From contig JAOHMI010000013.1 in assembly GCA_028101965.1 (NCBI GenBank), positions 1-43,081 on the forward strand: DNA of 43,081 nucleotides, written 5' to 3'. Each line of letters opens with the position of its first letter. Within the stretch, counting starts at the first letter, position 1. A model generated the notes under the pieces. It ran no database searches. It was not told where the DNA came from and saw only the letters and a list, made by a program, of their open reading frames with translations. This DNA comes from Bacteriovoracaceae bacterium (GTDB taxonomy: Bacteria > Bdellovibrionota > Bacteriovoracia > Bacteriovoracales > Bacteriovoracaceae). Made by a program: the position numbers and the translations under genes. Positions 17,902-26,333 of this stretch are shown in pieces.

Positions 17902-18611
17902 AAAAGTTTTTCTAATTCTTCTCGCCCACCAACTTTTTTTCCATCAAGAAAAACTAATGGATATGTGCCTTCTCCTCCTAGAGATTGGAGGGCCAATGAA
18001 GAAATTGAAGGAATTTCAAAAAATTGAATTTTTCTTTCAGTCAAAACTTCTTTAGCTCTTTTACAATGAGGGCAGCCAATTTTAGTAAAGATTGTGGCCA
18101 CTTTTGGTAATTCAACATCAGCATTTAAATAATTCAGCATTGTCTCGGCATCAGATACTTCAAAGGGGTCGCCATCTTTTTCTGGTTCGATAAACATTTT
18201 TTCAATGGTTCCATCATTGACCACCATACTGTAACGCCAACTTCGTTTTCCAAAGCCGATAGCGCTTTTATCAACGAGAAGTCCCATTTTATCTGAGAAC
18301 TCTCCATTTCCATCAGGAATAAAAGTAATATTTGGTGCATTTTGAGCTTCTTGCCAACTCTCCATTACAAAAGCATCATTGACGCTCAAACAATAGATTG
18401 CATCAATACCGTTTTGCTTAAATGTCTCAAAAAGATCATTGTATCGAGGTAAGTGTGTTGAAGAGCATGTGGGTGTAAAAGCTCCCGGAAGTGCAAATAA
18501 TGCAACTTTTTTTCCTTTGAATAAAGAATCATAATTTAATTCATCCCAATTCCCATTTTTTCGAACCTTAAAAGTAGTCTGTGGTACTTTTTGTCCTTCA
18601 ATATTTTTCAT
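17898..18611 (-). CDS. Peroxiredoxin-glutaredoxin fusion protein (Prx5/Grx hybrid)
   Basis: 237 residues. Residues 1-165 are a Prx5/AhpE-type peroxiredoxin with peroxidatic C49 in GAFTPTCSSTHLPRY. Residues about 170-237 are a glutaredoxin with active site CPHC (C180-C183), the substrate-binding TYPLVFLDG and the GG motif. Such hybrids reduce hydrogen peroxide and alkyl hydroperoxides using glutathione recycled by their own glutaredoxin domain. It is 29 bases downstream of the TrxR-like gene, suggesting a peroxide-defence operon. The stop codon lies within the 9-bp repeat of the adjoining structured element. Confidence 0.95.
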   Translation of the reverse strand: MKNIEGQKVPQTTFKVRKNGNWDELNYDSLFKGKKVALFALPGAFTPTCSSTHLPRYNDLFETFKQNGIDAIYCLSVNDAFVMESWQEAQNAPNITFIPDGNGEFSDKMGLLVDKSAIGFGKRSWRYSMVVNDGTIEKMFIEPEKDGDPFEVSDAETMLNYLNADVELPKVATIFTKIGCPHCKRAKEVLTERKIQFFEIPSISSLALQSLGGEGTYPLVFLDGKKVGGREELEKLF

Positions 18612-18640
18612 ACAGTCTCCTTTAGCCTTTTAAAATAGGC

Positions 18641-19651
18641 TTATTGATTGTTTCTAAATTGCTCTAGTTTTTCAGCTCTTTGCTGCCGCCTTATTTTATT
18701 ATTAATATCATCCATGGAATCTACTGCTGTATCCCATGCGGTATAAATTTGCTTCTTAGTATTCGCTCGCAGATCCCCGGCCACATAAAAATTAGGAATA
18801 CTGGTTTCACCTTTTGTGTTCGTGGTCACGAAACCTCTCTCATCAACATCAGTCCCTAATTGCACGGCCAGCTCGTTATAAACCATCATCCCCAAAGAAA
18901 TAAAGGCAAACCCAGCTTGCACTTTTTCCCCTGACTCCAAAACAAACCCTTCCAATAATTTTTCTTTTGGTACTCCTTGGACTTCTGTAATTTTTGCTTC
19001 AAGTTTCTTTATTTTATACATATCCAATAATTCTTGAGTGTCTTCTTGAACTTCAAAGGGATGGCCGTTGGCCAATAAGGTAACATTTTCTACTTCGTAT
19101 CGTTCCTTCAGAATAATACTAACCCATGCTGCAATATTAGAATGTCCAATTACAACTAAGTCTTTGCCAAAGACATGGTGTCCATCACAGCGAATGCAGT
19201 AATCCGCAATTTGCACATTCGCAAAAGGAAGGATGGGTTGAATGCTTTCTGCAATTTCTGGCTGAACATCCATCAAACCTGTGGTCAAGATAACGTAATT
19301 AACTTCATGTTTATTTTCTTTATCATCAGTAAGAATAAATCCTTCACCTTTTTTTTCAATTTTAGTCACAGATGTATTTTTTAAATAGTCAAATTTATCT
19401 TTAAAATGTGACTCTTGCATAAACTGATAAGTCTCTTTATTTGGATCCACAATTCCTTTTTTAAAATGAAAATACCCCGGAATGTTTTCAATTTTCCTAA
19501 CCCAAAAATCTCTTGATTTTTTTTTGTTTTTTCGGTTTCCTTCAAATAAAAGAACATGATCATTATTTAAAACCCCACGAAGAGTGGCCATGGTTCCCGC
19601 AGCCCCACCACCGATAACACCAATTCTTGTCTTACTAGATAAACTTTCCAT
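18641..19651 (-). CDS. Thioredoxin-reductase-like FAD-dependent oxidoreductase
   Basis: 336 residues. The N-terminal FAD motif GVIGGGAAGTMATL (11-24) is clear. A redox CxxC (C152-I-R-C155, followed by DGHHVFG) is in the TrxB position. The C-terminal NFYVAGDLR matches the second FAD motif. The second dinucleotide motif is weak (VIGHSNIAAW, 168-177) and HRR-type NADPH arginines are not evident, so the electron donor may not be NADPH. It is first in the operon with the peroxiredoxin-glutaredoxin gene. It is distinct from the canonical trxB at 26621 and may serve as a dedicated reductase. Confidence 0.85.
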   Translation of the reverse strand: MESLSSKTRIGVIGGGAAGTMATLRGVLNNDHVLLFEGNRKNKKKSRDFWVRKIENIPGYFHFKKGIVDPNKETYQFMQESHFKDKFDYLKNTSVTKIEKKGEGFILTDDKENKHEVNYVILTTGLMDVQPEIAESIQPILPFANVQIADYCIRCDGHHVFGKDLVVIGHSNIAAWVSIILKERYEVENVTLLANGHPFEVQEDTQELLDMYKIKKLEAKITEVQGVPKEKLLEGFVLESGEKVQAGFAFISLGMMVYNELAVQLGTDVDERGFVTTNTKGETSIPNFYVAGDLRANTKKQIYTAWDTAVDSMDDINNKIRRQQRAEKLEQFRNNQ

Positions 19652-19796
19652 TATTATTTCCCTTGTCCAAATTCTTGCTTTATTTTGCGGCAGATATGAA
19701 ATAATGTAAAATAAACTATTTCTATGTGGTCATAGCTTCTGCCTATACCATAATTTACATACATAAGATTTAGCTATTAAGCACTTAGGAGGCTGC

Positions 19797-20570
19797 ATGA
19801 AAGGTATTTTCTTCCAAAAACCATTAGAGTTTTCATTGGAAGTTGAGGGAGAAGAGTTTTTGCAAGGTGAAACCTTAAAGGGAAATCTTAACATAACCAA
19901 TCATGGGAAAAATGAAGCCTCTATCGAAAATGTTTTTATCGACCTAAAATTCACGGAAAATAAAAAATTTAAAGCTAAAGATCCAACTGGGTTTAGTTTA
20001 ATTAACTCAATTACATCTCTTCAAAATCAAACGATCAAATCTGGCGAAATAATCTCAACATCTTTTGAAGTTGAACTTAATCATTTAACAAAAGTAACTG
20101 AAAAAAGTGCATCTCCTTATATTACATTAAATTTAACTGAAAATAATAAAGATTGGCCCTTGGGCTCTCTTCAATTATTAATTAAGCCTCATGTTTGTTT
20201 GCAAAAAACCATCGAAATTATTGAACGGTTTCATCGCTTTACGGAGAAGGGAGTAAAGAATAAAAAGAAAGGAGTAAGTTTTAAGCTTGTCCCTCCAAAT
20301 GCAAAAGATATGGGTCATCTCGTTCAATTAGATCTTGAGGGTGTCATTCAAGAAAATGATGATCTTGAGTTAACTTTTAACTTCAAAACTAACAAAGTCA
20401 ATATGGATGCTTCAACTTTGGCCTTTAAAAAGGAAAAATCTAAAACCAAGCTCAATCTCAAGTATGATGATTATCTCTATGGGAAAAATCAAGTAAACCA
20501 AAGTGCTTTGCTCAAGAAGGTCAATGAGGTTTTTACCTCCTTAAAACAAGATAATGGTCTATTTAAGTAA
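19797..20570 (+). CDS. Spo0M/arrestin-fold-like protein
   Basis: 257 residues, no signal peptide. The N-terminal half has the arrestin-like pattern seen in Spo0M: LEFSLEVEGEEFLQGETLKGNLNITNHG, then paired beta strands with IKSGEIISTSFEVEL. The C-terminal half is strand-rich as well. Spo0M-like proteins are widespread outside spore formers and their role is uncertain, so no function is claimed. A strong ribosome-binding site, TTAGGAGG, lies six bases before the ATG. It is divergent from the TrxR-like gene. Confidence 0.5.
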   Translation: MKGIFFQKPLEFSLEVEGEEFLQGETLKGNLNITNHGKNEASIENVFIDLKFTENKKFKAKDPTGFSLINSITSLQNQTIKSGEIISTSFEVELNHLTKVTEKSASPYITLNLTENNKDWPLGSLQLLIKPHVCLQKTIEIIERFHRFTEKGVKNKKKGVSFKLVPPNAKDMGHLVQLDLEGVIQENDDLELTFNFKTNKVNMDASTLAFKKEKSKTKLNLKYDDYLYGKNQVNQSALLKKVNEVFTSLKQDNGLFK

Positions 20571-20695
20571 TCAAATACCACGATTTTTTACTTTTCTCTA
20601 AAAAACAAACAGTAACGCTCGAAGATTAATCCAGCCCTCTCTTATTATTAAATAAAATTAAAGTTTATACGATACGGAAAATAAGGGGACGCTGT

Positions 20696-21484
20696 ATGAA
20701 TATTAATCTTTTATATCTTTTTTCGATGCTTTTCGTTTTTGAGCAATCATTTTCACAAAATTTTTATGAAGAAGATGAAACATGCATATACGAACCTGAC
20801 AGTAAACCTACTTATATGTATGTGCTAGTGGATATAAATTTTGGTCAAGGTATGTATGAAGTATCAGGTGAAGAAGTAAACTTTATTGAATATAACACAG
20901 AAGAGGGTGATGACCCTAGTAAGCCAACTGAATATAATCATTATAGTGGAATGTATGATTATTTAGGAAACAAAATAGGTTTTAAAGAACATTATGTAAC
21001 CGTCAATTGTAATAATGTCCCCGTAAGAATGCAATCTTATGCTCTAGATAGTTATACTAGAAAACCTTGTATGAAAAGCCATCGTCCCTCCAAACAAACT
21101 ACTAATTGCAAATCATACATTAATTTACAATATCCTGAAGAGCCACAGGGTGATATGGCAGGAATTCAAAGCGGATTTATTGTATATAAATATAGAGATT
21201 ATACTTCTAATCCAAAAAATTATTCGGTTAAAAACCTCCCTACAAATGGAGGAGGTTATACAATTACAGTTAAGGGAACAAAAGAAGAAGTACAGAATAA
21301 CCTTAAAAAGCACTGCGAAGAAAGCTATGATTTGGTGATCCACAATGGGAAAGCACAATTAGAGGAAAAATGGAATAATACATTTGGCAACCCAGTTAAA
21401 CGTTATACCAAATTTACCTGTGTACCATTTGATAAAGATAGTAGCTCCACTAAAAATTTAAAAAATAGAAGTAAAGATGAATGA
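20696..21484 (+). CDS. Secreted cysteine-containing protein, array member A
   Basis: 262 residues with a signal peptide (about 1-20, ending FSQ). I recognise no named family. The middle aligns by eye with the two following proteins around EHYVTVNC...YALDS...C...PS....C (family pattern EHY, C, Y-LDS, C, PS, C), and it ends with TCVPF as they end with C-I-P-L. It is a more distant paralogue than B and C are to each other. AGGGGA precedes the ATG. A remnant of the outer-membrane gene follows on the opposite strand, as with the next two copies. Presumed periplasmic or surface protein. Confidence 0.75.
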   Translation: MNINLLYLFSMLFVFEQSFSQNFYEEDETCIYEPDSKPTYMYVLVDINFGQGMYEVSGEEVNFIEYNTEEGDDPSKPTEYNHYSGMYDYLGNKIGFKEHYVTVNCNNVPVRMQSYALDSYTRKPCMKSHRPSKQTTNCKSYINLQYPEEPQGDMAGIQSGFIVYKYRDYTSNPKNYSVKNLPTNGGGYTITVKGTKEEVQNNLKKHCEESYDLVIHNGKAQLEEKWNNTFGNPVKRYTKFTCVPFDKDSSSTKNLKNRSKDE

Positions 21485-21492
21485 TAAAAGTA

Positions 21493-21755
21493 TTAAAGCC
21501 TATACACTAACACCACCATGGCAAAAGGTTTAGAGCTATTTCCAGTCCATACTTGTTCATTATCATCCACATCGAATTCTTCCAATCCATTATAATACAT
21601 AACTTCAGCTCGCTGCGTCCCCTTAGTTAGATAGTATTTTGCTCCAACTCCTAAACTCATAGCCGTAATACTACCTTGTGCCGTTAAACAACTCTAATTG
21701 GTGGTCTCAGCACTTGCAATAAGTCTTGATTCGATAGAATCAATTTGGCTTTAAA
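21493..21755 (-). pseudogene. Remnant 1: 3' end of the outer-membrane gene at 23549
   Basis: Read on the minus strand, this encodes a stretch closely like the last 85 or so residues of the intact gene: TAQGSITAMSLGVGAKYY, then EEFDVDDNEQVW and a C-terminal FAMVVLVYRL, ending in TAA. It contains an in-frame TAG (in the position of ESS in the intact protein) and has no start or upstream part. Homology stops near the intact gene's GATAGAACCAATT (complement). More diverged than remnant 2, so probably the older duplication. Confidence 0.85.
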
Positions 21756-21812
21756 AAAAGGAAATTTAAAAAAATATTTTAGTAATAATAGGTTTTAGCC
21801 GAAACAACAGCA

Positions 21813-22526
21813 ATGAATTATATAAAACGATACCTCTTTTTAATCTTATTATCTCAAACCACAATTTTAAATATCGGAATAGCAGAAGAGATGATTTGCA
21901 AATATAAAATACAAAAGCAACTTAATAATTTGAACCATGTTCAGTACTATAAAATGATGATGCCCGGAGTATTAGATTACGGTCAAGCCGAACCAAATAG
22001 TAAAATTACAACGCTAGGTAGTAAAACTCCTTTAGACGAGGGGGAGCACTATATCCAAGCTAGTTGTGTTGTAGGTTTAGCACTTGTACGAAAATATCAA
22101 CTTGATTCTACATTATCCTCTAACTCTTGCCCTGAAGGTACAAAACCTAAGCCTTCTCAATTTTGCCGGAGAAAAATATATCAAACTTCCCCTAAGATCC
22201 CAAATCACAATTATACTCAACCAGATACTGAGAATGATTTAAAATTCGAGCAAAAAACTTATAAATTTTACTTAACAAATCCTGGGGGAAAAACCTCCTG
22301 GAACGATTCAAATGGGCACCAAAAAACACATAATGTTGACGATCTTTGTTATATTAATTTTAGAAAAATATATCCTACAGCAATCGATGACTTAGCGGCT
22401 AACTTAGTAGAAACCATTGAAATTAGGAAGGAAATCGAATGTATTCCATTAGTGGATTTATCCATAAAAAGAAAAGAGTATTTAAAGAAAAAATATAGTG
22501 GAAGAAACAATGGTAAGAACGAATAA
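21813..22526 (+). CDS. Secreted cysteine-containing protein, array member B
   Basis: 237 residues with signal peptide YIKRYLFLILLSQTTILNIGIA (cleavage near residue 24). The mature protein has cysteines in the pattern C-K-Y near the start, SC, SCPEG, FCRR, LCYINF and ECIPL. Its first 24 codons and its last third (THNVDDLCYINFRKIYP onward) are almost identical to member C, while the central 130 residues are strongly diverged. The ribosome-binding site is weak: the nearest AGG is about 20 bases upstream, and this is also conserved in member C. Function unknown; exported. It is the second unit of a roughly 1.03 kb tandem repeat. Confidence 0.8.
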   Translation: MNYIKRYLFLILLSQTTILNIGIAEEMICKYKIQKQLNNLNHVQYYKMMMPGVLDYGQAEPNSKITTLGSKTPLDEGEHYIQASCVVGLALVRKYQLDSTLSSNSCPEGTKPKPSQFCRRKIYQTSPKIPNHNYTQPDTENDLKFEQKTYKFYLTNPGGKTSWNDSNGHQKTHNVDDLCYINFRKIYPTAIDDLAANLVETIEIRKEIECIPLVDLSIKRKEYLKKKYSGRNNGKNE

Positions 22527-22528
22527 GC

Positions 22529-22786
22529 TTAAAATCGATAACCTAACGCCACCATCGCAAAAGGTCCTGATCGGTTCCTAGTCCACACTTGGTCATTATC
22601 ATCCACAACGAACTCTTCCACTCCATTGTAGTACAGCACTTCTGCTCGAAGTCCAACTCCTTTAGTTAAATAATACTTGGCTCCAACTCACAAACTCATG
22701 GCCGTGACACTTCCTTGCGCTGTCAAACTGCTTTCATTAGTGGTCTCCGCTACAGTAATAAAACTTGATTCGATAGAACCAATTTG
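22529..22786 (-). pseudogene. Remnant 2: 3' end of the outer-membrane gene at 23549
   Basis: About 257 bases nearly identical to 23549-23803; I count roughly eleven differences by eye. Read on the minus strand it ends GYRF-stop like the intact gene, but a TGA replaces the glycine codon in MSLGVGAKYY (sequence ATGAGTTTGTGA), and the 5' part is missing. The low divergence points to a recent duplication. Confidence 0.88.
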
Positions 22787-22847
22787 GCCTAAAAAGAAAC
22801 TTAAAAATATATTTAAGTAATAATAGGTTTTAGCCGAATCAACAGCA

Positions 22848-23546
22848 ATGAAGAATATAAAACGATACCTCTTTTTAATCTTATTATCTCAAACCACAAT
22901 CTTAAGCATTGGATTTACAAAGGTATTGAATTGTAAATATACAGCAGTAAAGCAAGCTAACGATTTAGATTACTTTGTGAACTTTACAGTAACCAGCCCT
23001 GGAGAAGTAACGTCCGGACAAGCCAAAGAAAAAGAAGAAATAAAAGTCACAGGAGATGAAAATTTTTTAAAGGTGAACCAACAATATATTCAAGTTAGTT
23101 GCAATATAGGTGTATCAGTTATAAGAAAATATAGTATCAATTATTCATTGACCACTAACTCTTGCCCTGATGATCAAAAGCCTCATCCATCTCAACCTTG
23201 TGCAAGATTAATTTATCAAAGTTCACCAATTAACCCAGCAATTGGTTACTCCAAGCCAGATAATGAGACAGCAATATACAAACTAATAGATTTTAAATTT
23301 TATTTAAAAAATTCAAGTGGAACTTCATCATTGTATGATGGTCAAGGGAATGTACAAACACATAATGTTGACGATCTTTGTTATATTAATTTTAGAAAAA
23401 TATATCCTACAGCAATCGATGACTTAGCGGCTAACTTATTAGAAACTATTGAAATTAGTAAGGGAATCGATTGTATTCCATTAACCAATACTAGCGAAGA
23501 TAGAATGGGAGCACATGAAAGAAATAAAAGAGGTAAAAACCACTAA
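22848..23546 (+). CDS. Secreted cysteine-containing protein, array member C
   Basis: 232 residues with signal peptide NIKRYLFLILLSQTTILSIGF. It shares the signal region, the 30 or so bases before the ATG, and the C-terminal block VDDLCYINFRKIYPTAIDD with member B at close to identity, but differs widely between. Cysteines recur at the same places (NCKY, SCNIG, SCPDD, PCAR, LCYI, DCIPL). It is convergent with the intact outer-membrane gene, with two bases between the stops, which is probably the ancestral arrangement copied into units A and B. Function unknown; presumably periplasmic or exported. Confidence 0.82.
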   Translation: MKNIKRYLFLILLSQTTILSIGFTKVLNCKYTAVKQANDLDYFVNFTVTSPGEVTSGQAKEKEEIKVTGDENFLKVNQQYIQVSCNIGVSVIRKYSINYSLTTNSCPDDQKPHPSQPCARLIYQSSPINPAIGYSKPDNETAIYKLIDFKFYLKNSSGTSSLYDGQGNVQTHNVDDLCYINFRKIYPTAIDDLAANLLETIEISKGIDCIPLTNTSEDRMGAHERNKRGKNH

Positions 23547-23548
23547 GC

Positions 23549-24640
23549 TCAAAATCGATAACCTAACGCCACCATGGCAAAAGGTCCTGATCGGTTCCTA
23601 GTCCACACTTGATCATTATCATCCACATCGAATTCTTCCACTCCATTGTAGTACAGCACTTCTGCTCGAAGTCCGATTCCTTTAGTTAAATAATACTTGG
23701 CTCCAACTCCTAAACTCATGGCCGTGACACTTCCTTGCGCTGTCAAACTGCTTTCATTAGTGGTCTCCGCTCCAGTTATAAAACTTGATTCGATAGAACC
23801 AATTGAATAATAACCTGAAATGTAAGGCAAAAATTTAAAGGTAAAAAATGGTAAAGTGGTTGGGTACCAATGGGTTCCAAAAAAGTATTCGATCCCACGA
23901 TCCCCATTAGCTGATCCTTGATAGTTTAAAATATCATTGGCCGTGTACTTAAAAGTAAAGTTCAAAGAAAAATGAGAGTACCATGCTTTTTCATCATTAA
24001 AGTAATACTCTCCTCCGATGATAAGAGAAGTAATCCCCTCTTCAGATGGAAACTCGTCTTCAATCTCTTCTTCAAAGGCATTAGATGAATAATTCGAATA
24101 GGATAATGTTCCAAAAACTTCAAACTGCCGAGAGGCGATAACTTCAGTCATTTCGTAATTCATTTTTTGATATGGCCCTGCCTTCGTTTTTTCAGTTAAC
24201 TCCACATCATCTAAGTCATCTGCACCATCGGCCATTTCAATTCCTAAATCACGAGGATCGTTGGAGTTAATATTAACATTAGTGTTTTCCGCTATAACCA
24301 TCCTGGTTTCATCTGGTGATATTTTAATCGGTTCAGATATTTTTAATTTCATAAGTTCTCCTGACTTTATGTATTCAGGATTAACCAATCGATAGACCGA
24401 CCACACTGAGCGTGTCGGAGAGAGTTTAATCACTACGGCTCTGGCCACAACTCCAATGGACAAATAAAACTTGGAGTGATTCCCCACTTCGACCCCATCC
24501 TCTGCGCCTCTATTAATAAGCACGGTTTTTCGGCTCGCACTGGTTTTAAGAATTCGAAAGGTTAACTTCTCATCAATCTCTAATGCAATTGAAGAATTAA
24601 TCAATGTTAAAAAAGTAAGGGCAATTAATGATCGTTTCAT
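23549..24640 (-). CDS. Outer-membrane beta-barrel protein with N-terminal periplasmic domain (intact copy)
   Basis: 363 residues from ATG at 24640. This start has GGAG five bases before it and gives the signal peptide KRSLIALTFLTLINSSIA; the longer reading from 24673 lacks both. Residues about 25-105 form a domain (SASRKTVLINRGAEDGVEVGN, WSVYRL) shared with the upstream gene. Residues about 150-363 are barrel-like strands ending in GYRF with the usual terminal aromatic. It lies ten bases after the upstream gene in the same operon. The last quarter has been duplicated twice downstream of it. Function unknown. Confidence 0.82.
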   Translation of the reverse strand: MKRSLIALTFLTLINSSIALEIDEKLTFRILKTSASRKTVLINRGAEDGVEVGNHSKFYLSIGVVARAVVIKLSPTRSVWSVYRLVNPEYIKSGELMKLKISEPIKISPDETRMVIAENTNVNINSNDPRDLGIEMADGADDLDDVELTEKTKAGPYQKMNYEMTEVIASRQFEVFGTLSYSNYSSNAFEEEIEDEFPSEEGITSLIIGGEYYFNDEKAWYSHFSLNFTFKYTANDILNYQGSANGDRGIEYFFGTHWYPTTLPFFTFKFLPYISGYYSIGSIESSFITGAETTNESSLTAQGSVTAMSLGVGAKYYLTKGIGLRAEVLYYNGVEEFDVDDNDQVWTRNRSGPFAMVALGYRF

Positions 24641-24650
24641 TTTTACTCCG

Positions 24651-26189
24651 CTAATGTATATACGACAATGCAATTCCTATTCTTCCATCAAAGTACTCTT
24701 CTCTGTTTGGTAGTAAATCTGTATTGTCGGTAATTCGATCTAGTTGGATTGTTTCAAAAGAAGAATAAACTCTTAAACCCATCTGGTTAGTAAAGTTATA
24801 CTTTACGTTTGCTTTAATTCCAGGAAATGAACTGAGAGCGTAAGTATCCCCGATACCTAAACTAGGTGTTTCCATCGTAGCAACTCCAAACCTGGAATAT
24901 AACGAAAAATAAAAAATATTAGTATTAACAGATTGGGCCATTTGAAAAGGATAAAAATTAATATTAAACGCTGCTGAAGTTTCAGTTACTAGGCCATTTA
25001 TATATCCAACACTAGTTCCATCTTTGGAGTATCGTAATTGTAACTCGAGGGTAAGACGATTGAAGCTTTCCAATGTTTTAAATAAGTAACTTTCATAAGA
25101 AATTGAAAAAGAGATTTTTTCTCTTGTGGTATTTTCGTTGTCAGCAGTATTCTCATTATTTAATAAATTTAATCCCGTTCCAAAATACCATTGGTTATTG
25201 TAGATATATCCAAAGGTGCTTTCTCGGCGATGCCGTTCATGAACTTTTCCCGTTTCAGTTAAAATATCACTTAACTCAGCTTTGGAGTATTCATCTGACC
25301 AAGAAGCATCCTCTACATAAAGTTCATCATACATTGATTCTTCCGGAATTTTTTCTCGTTTCTCACGCATTTTTACAAATGAAAGGATAGATTCACGAAT
25401 GTTTTTAACTTCATCTTTTGACACGGTTCCTTCCGAAAAATCTGTTAAATAACTTATCTCAAACTGCGCAATTGGATCATTGTACTTTTTCAACAATGAC
25501 ACCACCATCTTCTGAAAAGTTTCAATTTTATGATTACGCCTAAACTCACTTGCATGAGCACTGCGATAAATAGCTTTTGGAAATTTATAGCTTCCCTTAA
25601 ACCCCTCTTGTTCCCATTTATCAATATTGGTCAAATGAGCATCAGAGTGTCCGTTACTCGAATTCAGAGAGCTTCCATGCAAAGTTTCTAGTTGCTGGTA
25701 ACGATCAATTTTTAGGGCCAATTTTTCGCTATTAGTGGATAAATAGTCCAATAAATCTTCTTTGAAATTCGAACGATTTCCAACCACACTTCCATGAGAA
25801 ATATCCAGCTCTTTTCTGCCTAGATTAAACTTATAATTGGAAAAGAGAAGAAACCGCCGACCTCGTTTAAAATTGGTCTCAGGTTCAATCGTCCTTAATA
25901 AATTCCAAATTGAATGATTAGTCCCCACAAAGACAGATTTTAATACGGCAATTGGCTTTAAACGGGTTAAACCCTTTATTTTAATCACATCAACAATTAT
26001 TCCACGATCATTCTCCACTAACCCATCAAACTTACCACCTGTAAAATAGAGGGTTTTCCCACTAGAGCTTATTTGGATCAGTTTGGTCATAAACTCTTGC
26101 GCAACCAAGCGTTGCGAATATAAAAGCATAAATACCAAAAAACAGGATGAAACGAAGCGAAATGAATTGTTATTGGCCGTATTAATCAA
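24651..26189 (-). CDS. Outer-membrane beta-barrel protein, paralogue of the 23549 product
   Basis: 512 residues. The start is TTG at 26189 with AAAGGA just upstream; no downstream start would keep the signal peptide (about 1-31, ending VAQ). Residues about 35-130 match the N-terminal domain of the next gene (SSSGKTLYFTGGKFDGLVEND, then IWNLLRTIEP). A long charged middle (about 135-320) is extra to this copy. Residues about 325-512 are barrel-like, ending IGIALSYIH. First gene of a two-gene operon with its own promoter. Probably a surface or envelope protein of the predator-type outer membrane; role unknown. Confidence 0.78.
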   Translation of the reverse strand: MINTANNNSFRFVSSCFLVFMLLYSQRLVAQEFMTKLIQISSSGKTLYFTGGKFDGLVENDRGIIVDVIKIKGLTRLKPIAVLKSVFVGTNHSIWNLLRTIEPETNFKRGRRFLLFSNYKFNLGRKELDISHGSVVGNRSNFKEDLLDYLSTNSEKLALKIDRYQQLETLHGSSLNSSNGHSDAHLTNIDKWEQEGFKGSYKFPKAIYRSAHASEFRRNHKIETFQKMVVSLLKKYNDPIAQFEISYLTDFSEGTVSKDEVKNIRESILSFVKMREKREKIPEESMYDELYVEDASWSDEYSKAELSDILTETGKVHERHRRESTFGYIYNNQWYFGTGLNLLNNENTADNENTTREKISFSISYESYLFKTLESFNRLTLELQLRYSKDGTSVGYINGLVTETSAAFNINFYPFQMAQSVNTNIFYFSLYSRFGVATMETPSLGIGDTYALSSFPGIKANVKYNFTNQMGLRVYSSFETIQLDRITDNTDLLPNREEYFDGRIGIALSYIH

Positions 26190-26203
26190 GGCATCCTTTC
26201 CTT

Positions 26204-26219
26204 GCTATTTGAAGATAGC
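26204..26219 (-). other. Small stem-loop at the 5' end of the outer-membrane operon mRNA
   Basis: GCTAT (26204-26208) pairs with ATAGC (26215-26219) around a six-base loop. It falls at or next to the predicted transcription start (about 26216) and could stabilise the 5' end of the mRNA. Short, so chance cannot be excluded. Confidence 0.3.
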
Positions 26220-26222
26220 TTC

Positions 26223-26251
26223 ATTCTAGCTAATTGGTTAGATTATTACAA
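26223..26251 (-). promoter_or_regulatory. Promoter of the outer-membrane protein operon
   Basis: On the minus strand, -35 TTGTAA (complement of 26246-26251), a 17-base spacer and -10 TAGAAT (complement of 26223-26228) lie about 35-60 bases before the TTG start at 26189. Confidence 0.5.
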
Positions 26252-26333
26252 TTTTTGTCTAGATGCATTGATAAAAAGTTGATAATTTGATAGAAATTCT
26301 AAGATTATATAACTTACTCCCAGGGATCAAACT

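Noticed and set aside
21485-22847. Repeats read as a CRISPR or short tandem repeat array
   Set aside because: The period is about 1 kb, with coding content and no short regular spacers.
23549-24673. Longer start for the outer-membrane gene at 24673
   Set aside because: It would overlap the upstream gene and hide the signal peptide; ATG at 24640 has GGAG at good spacing.
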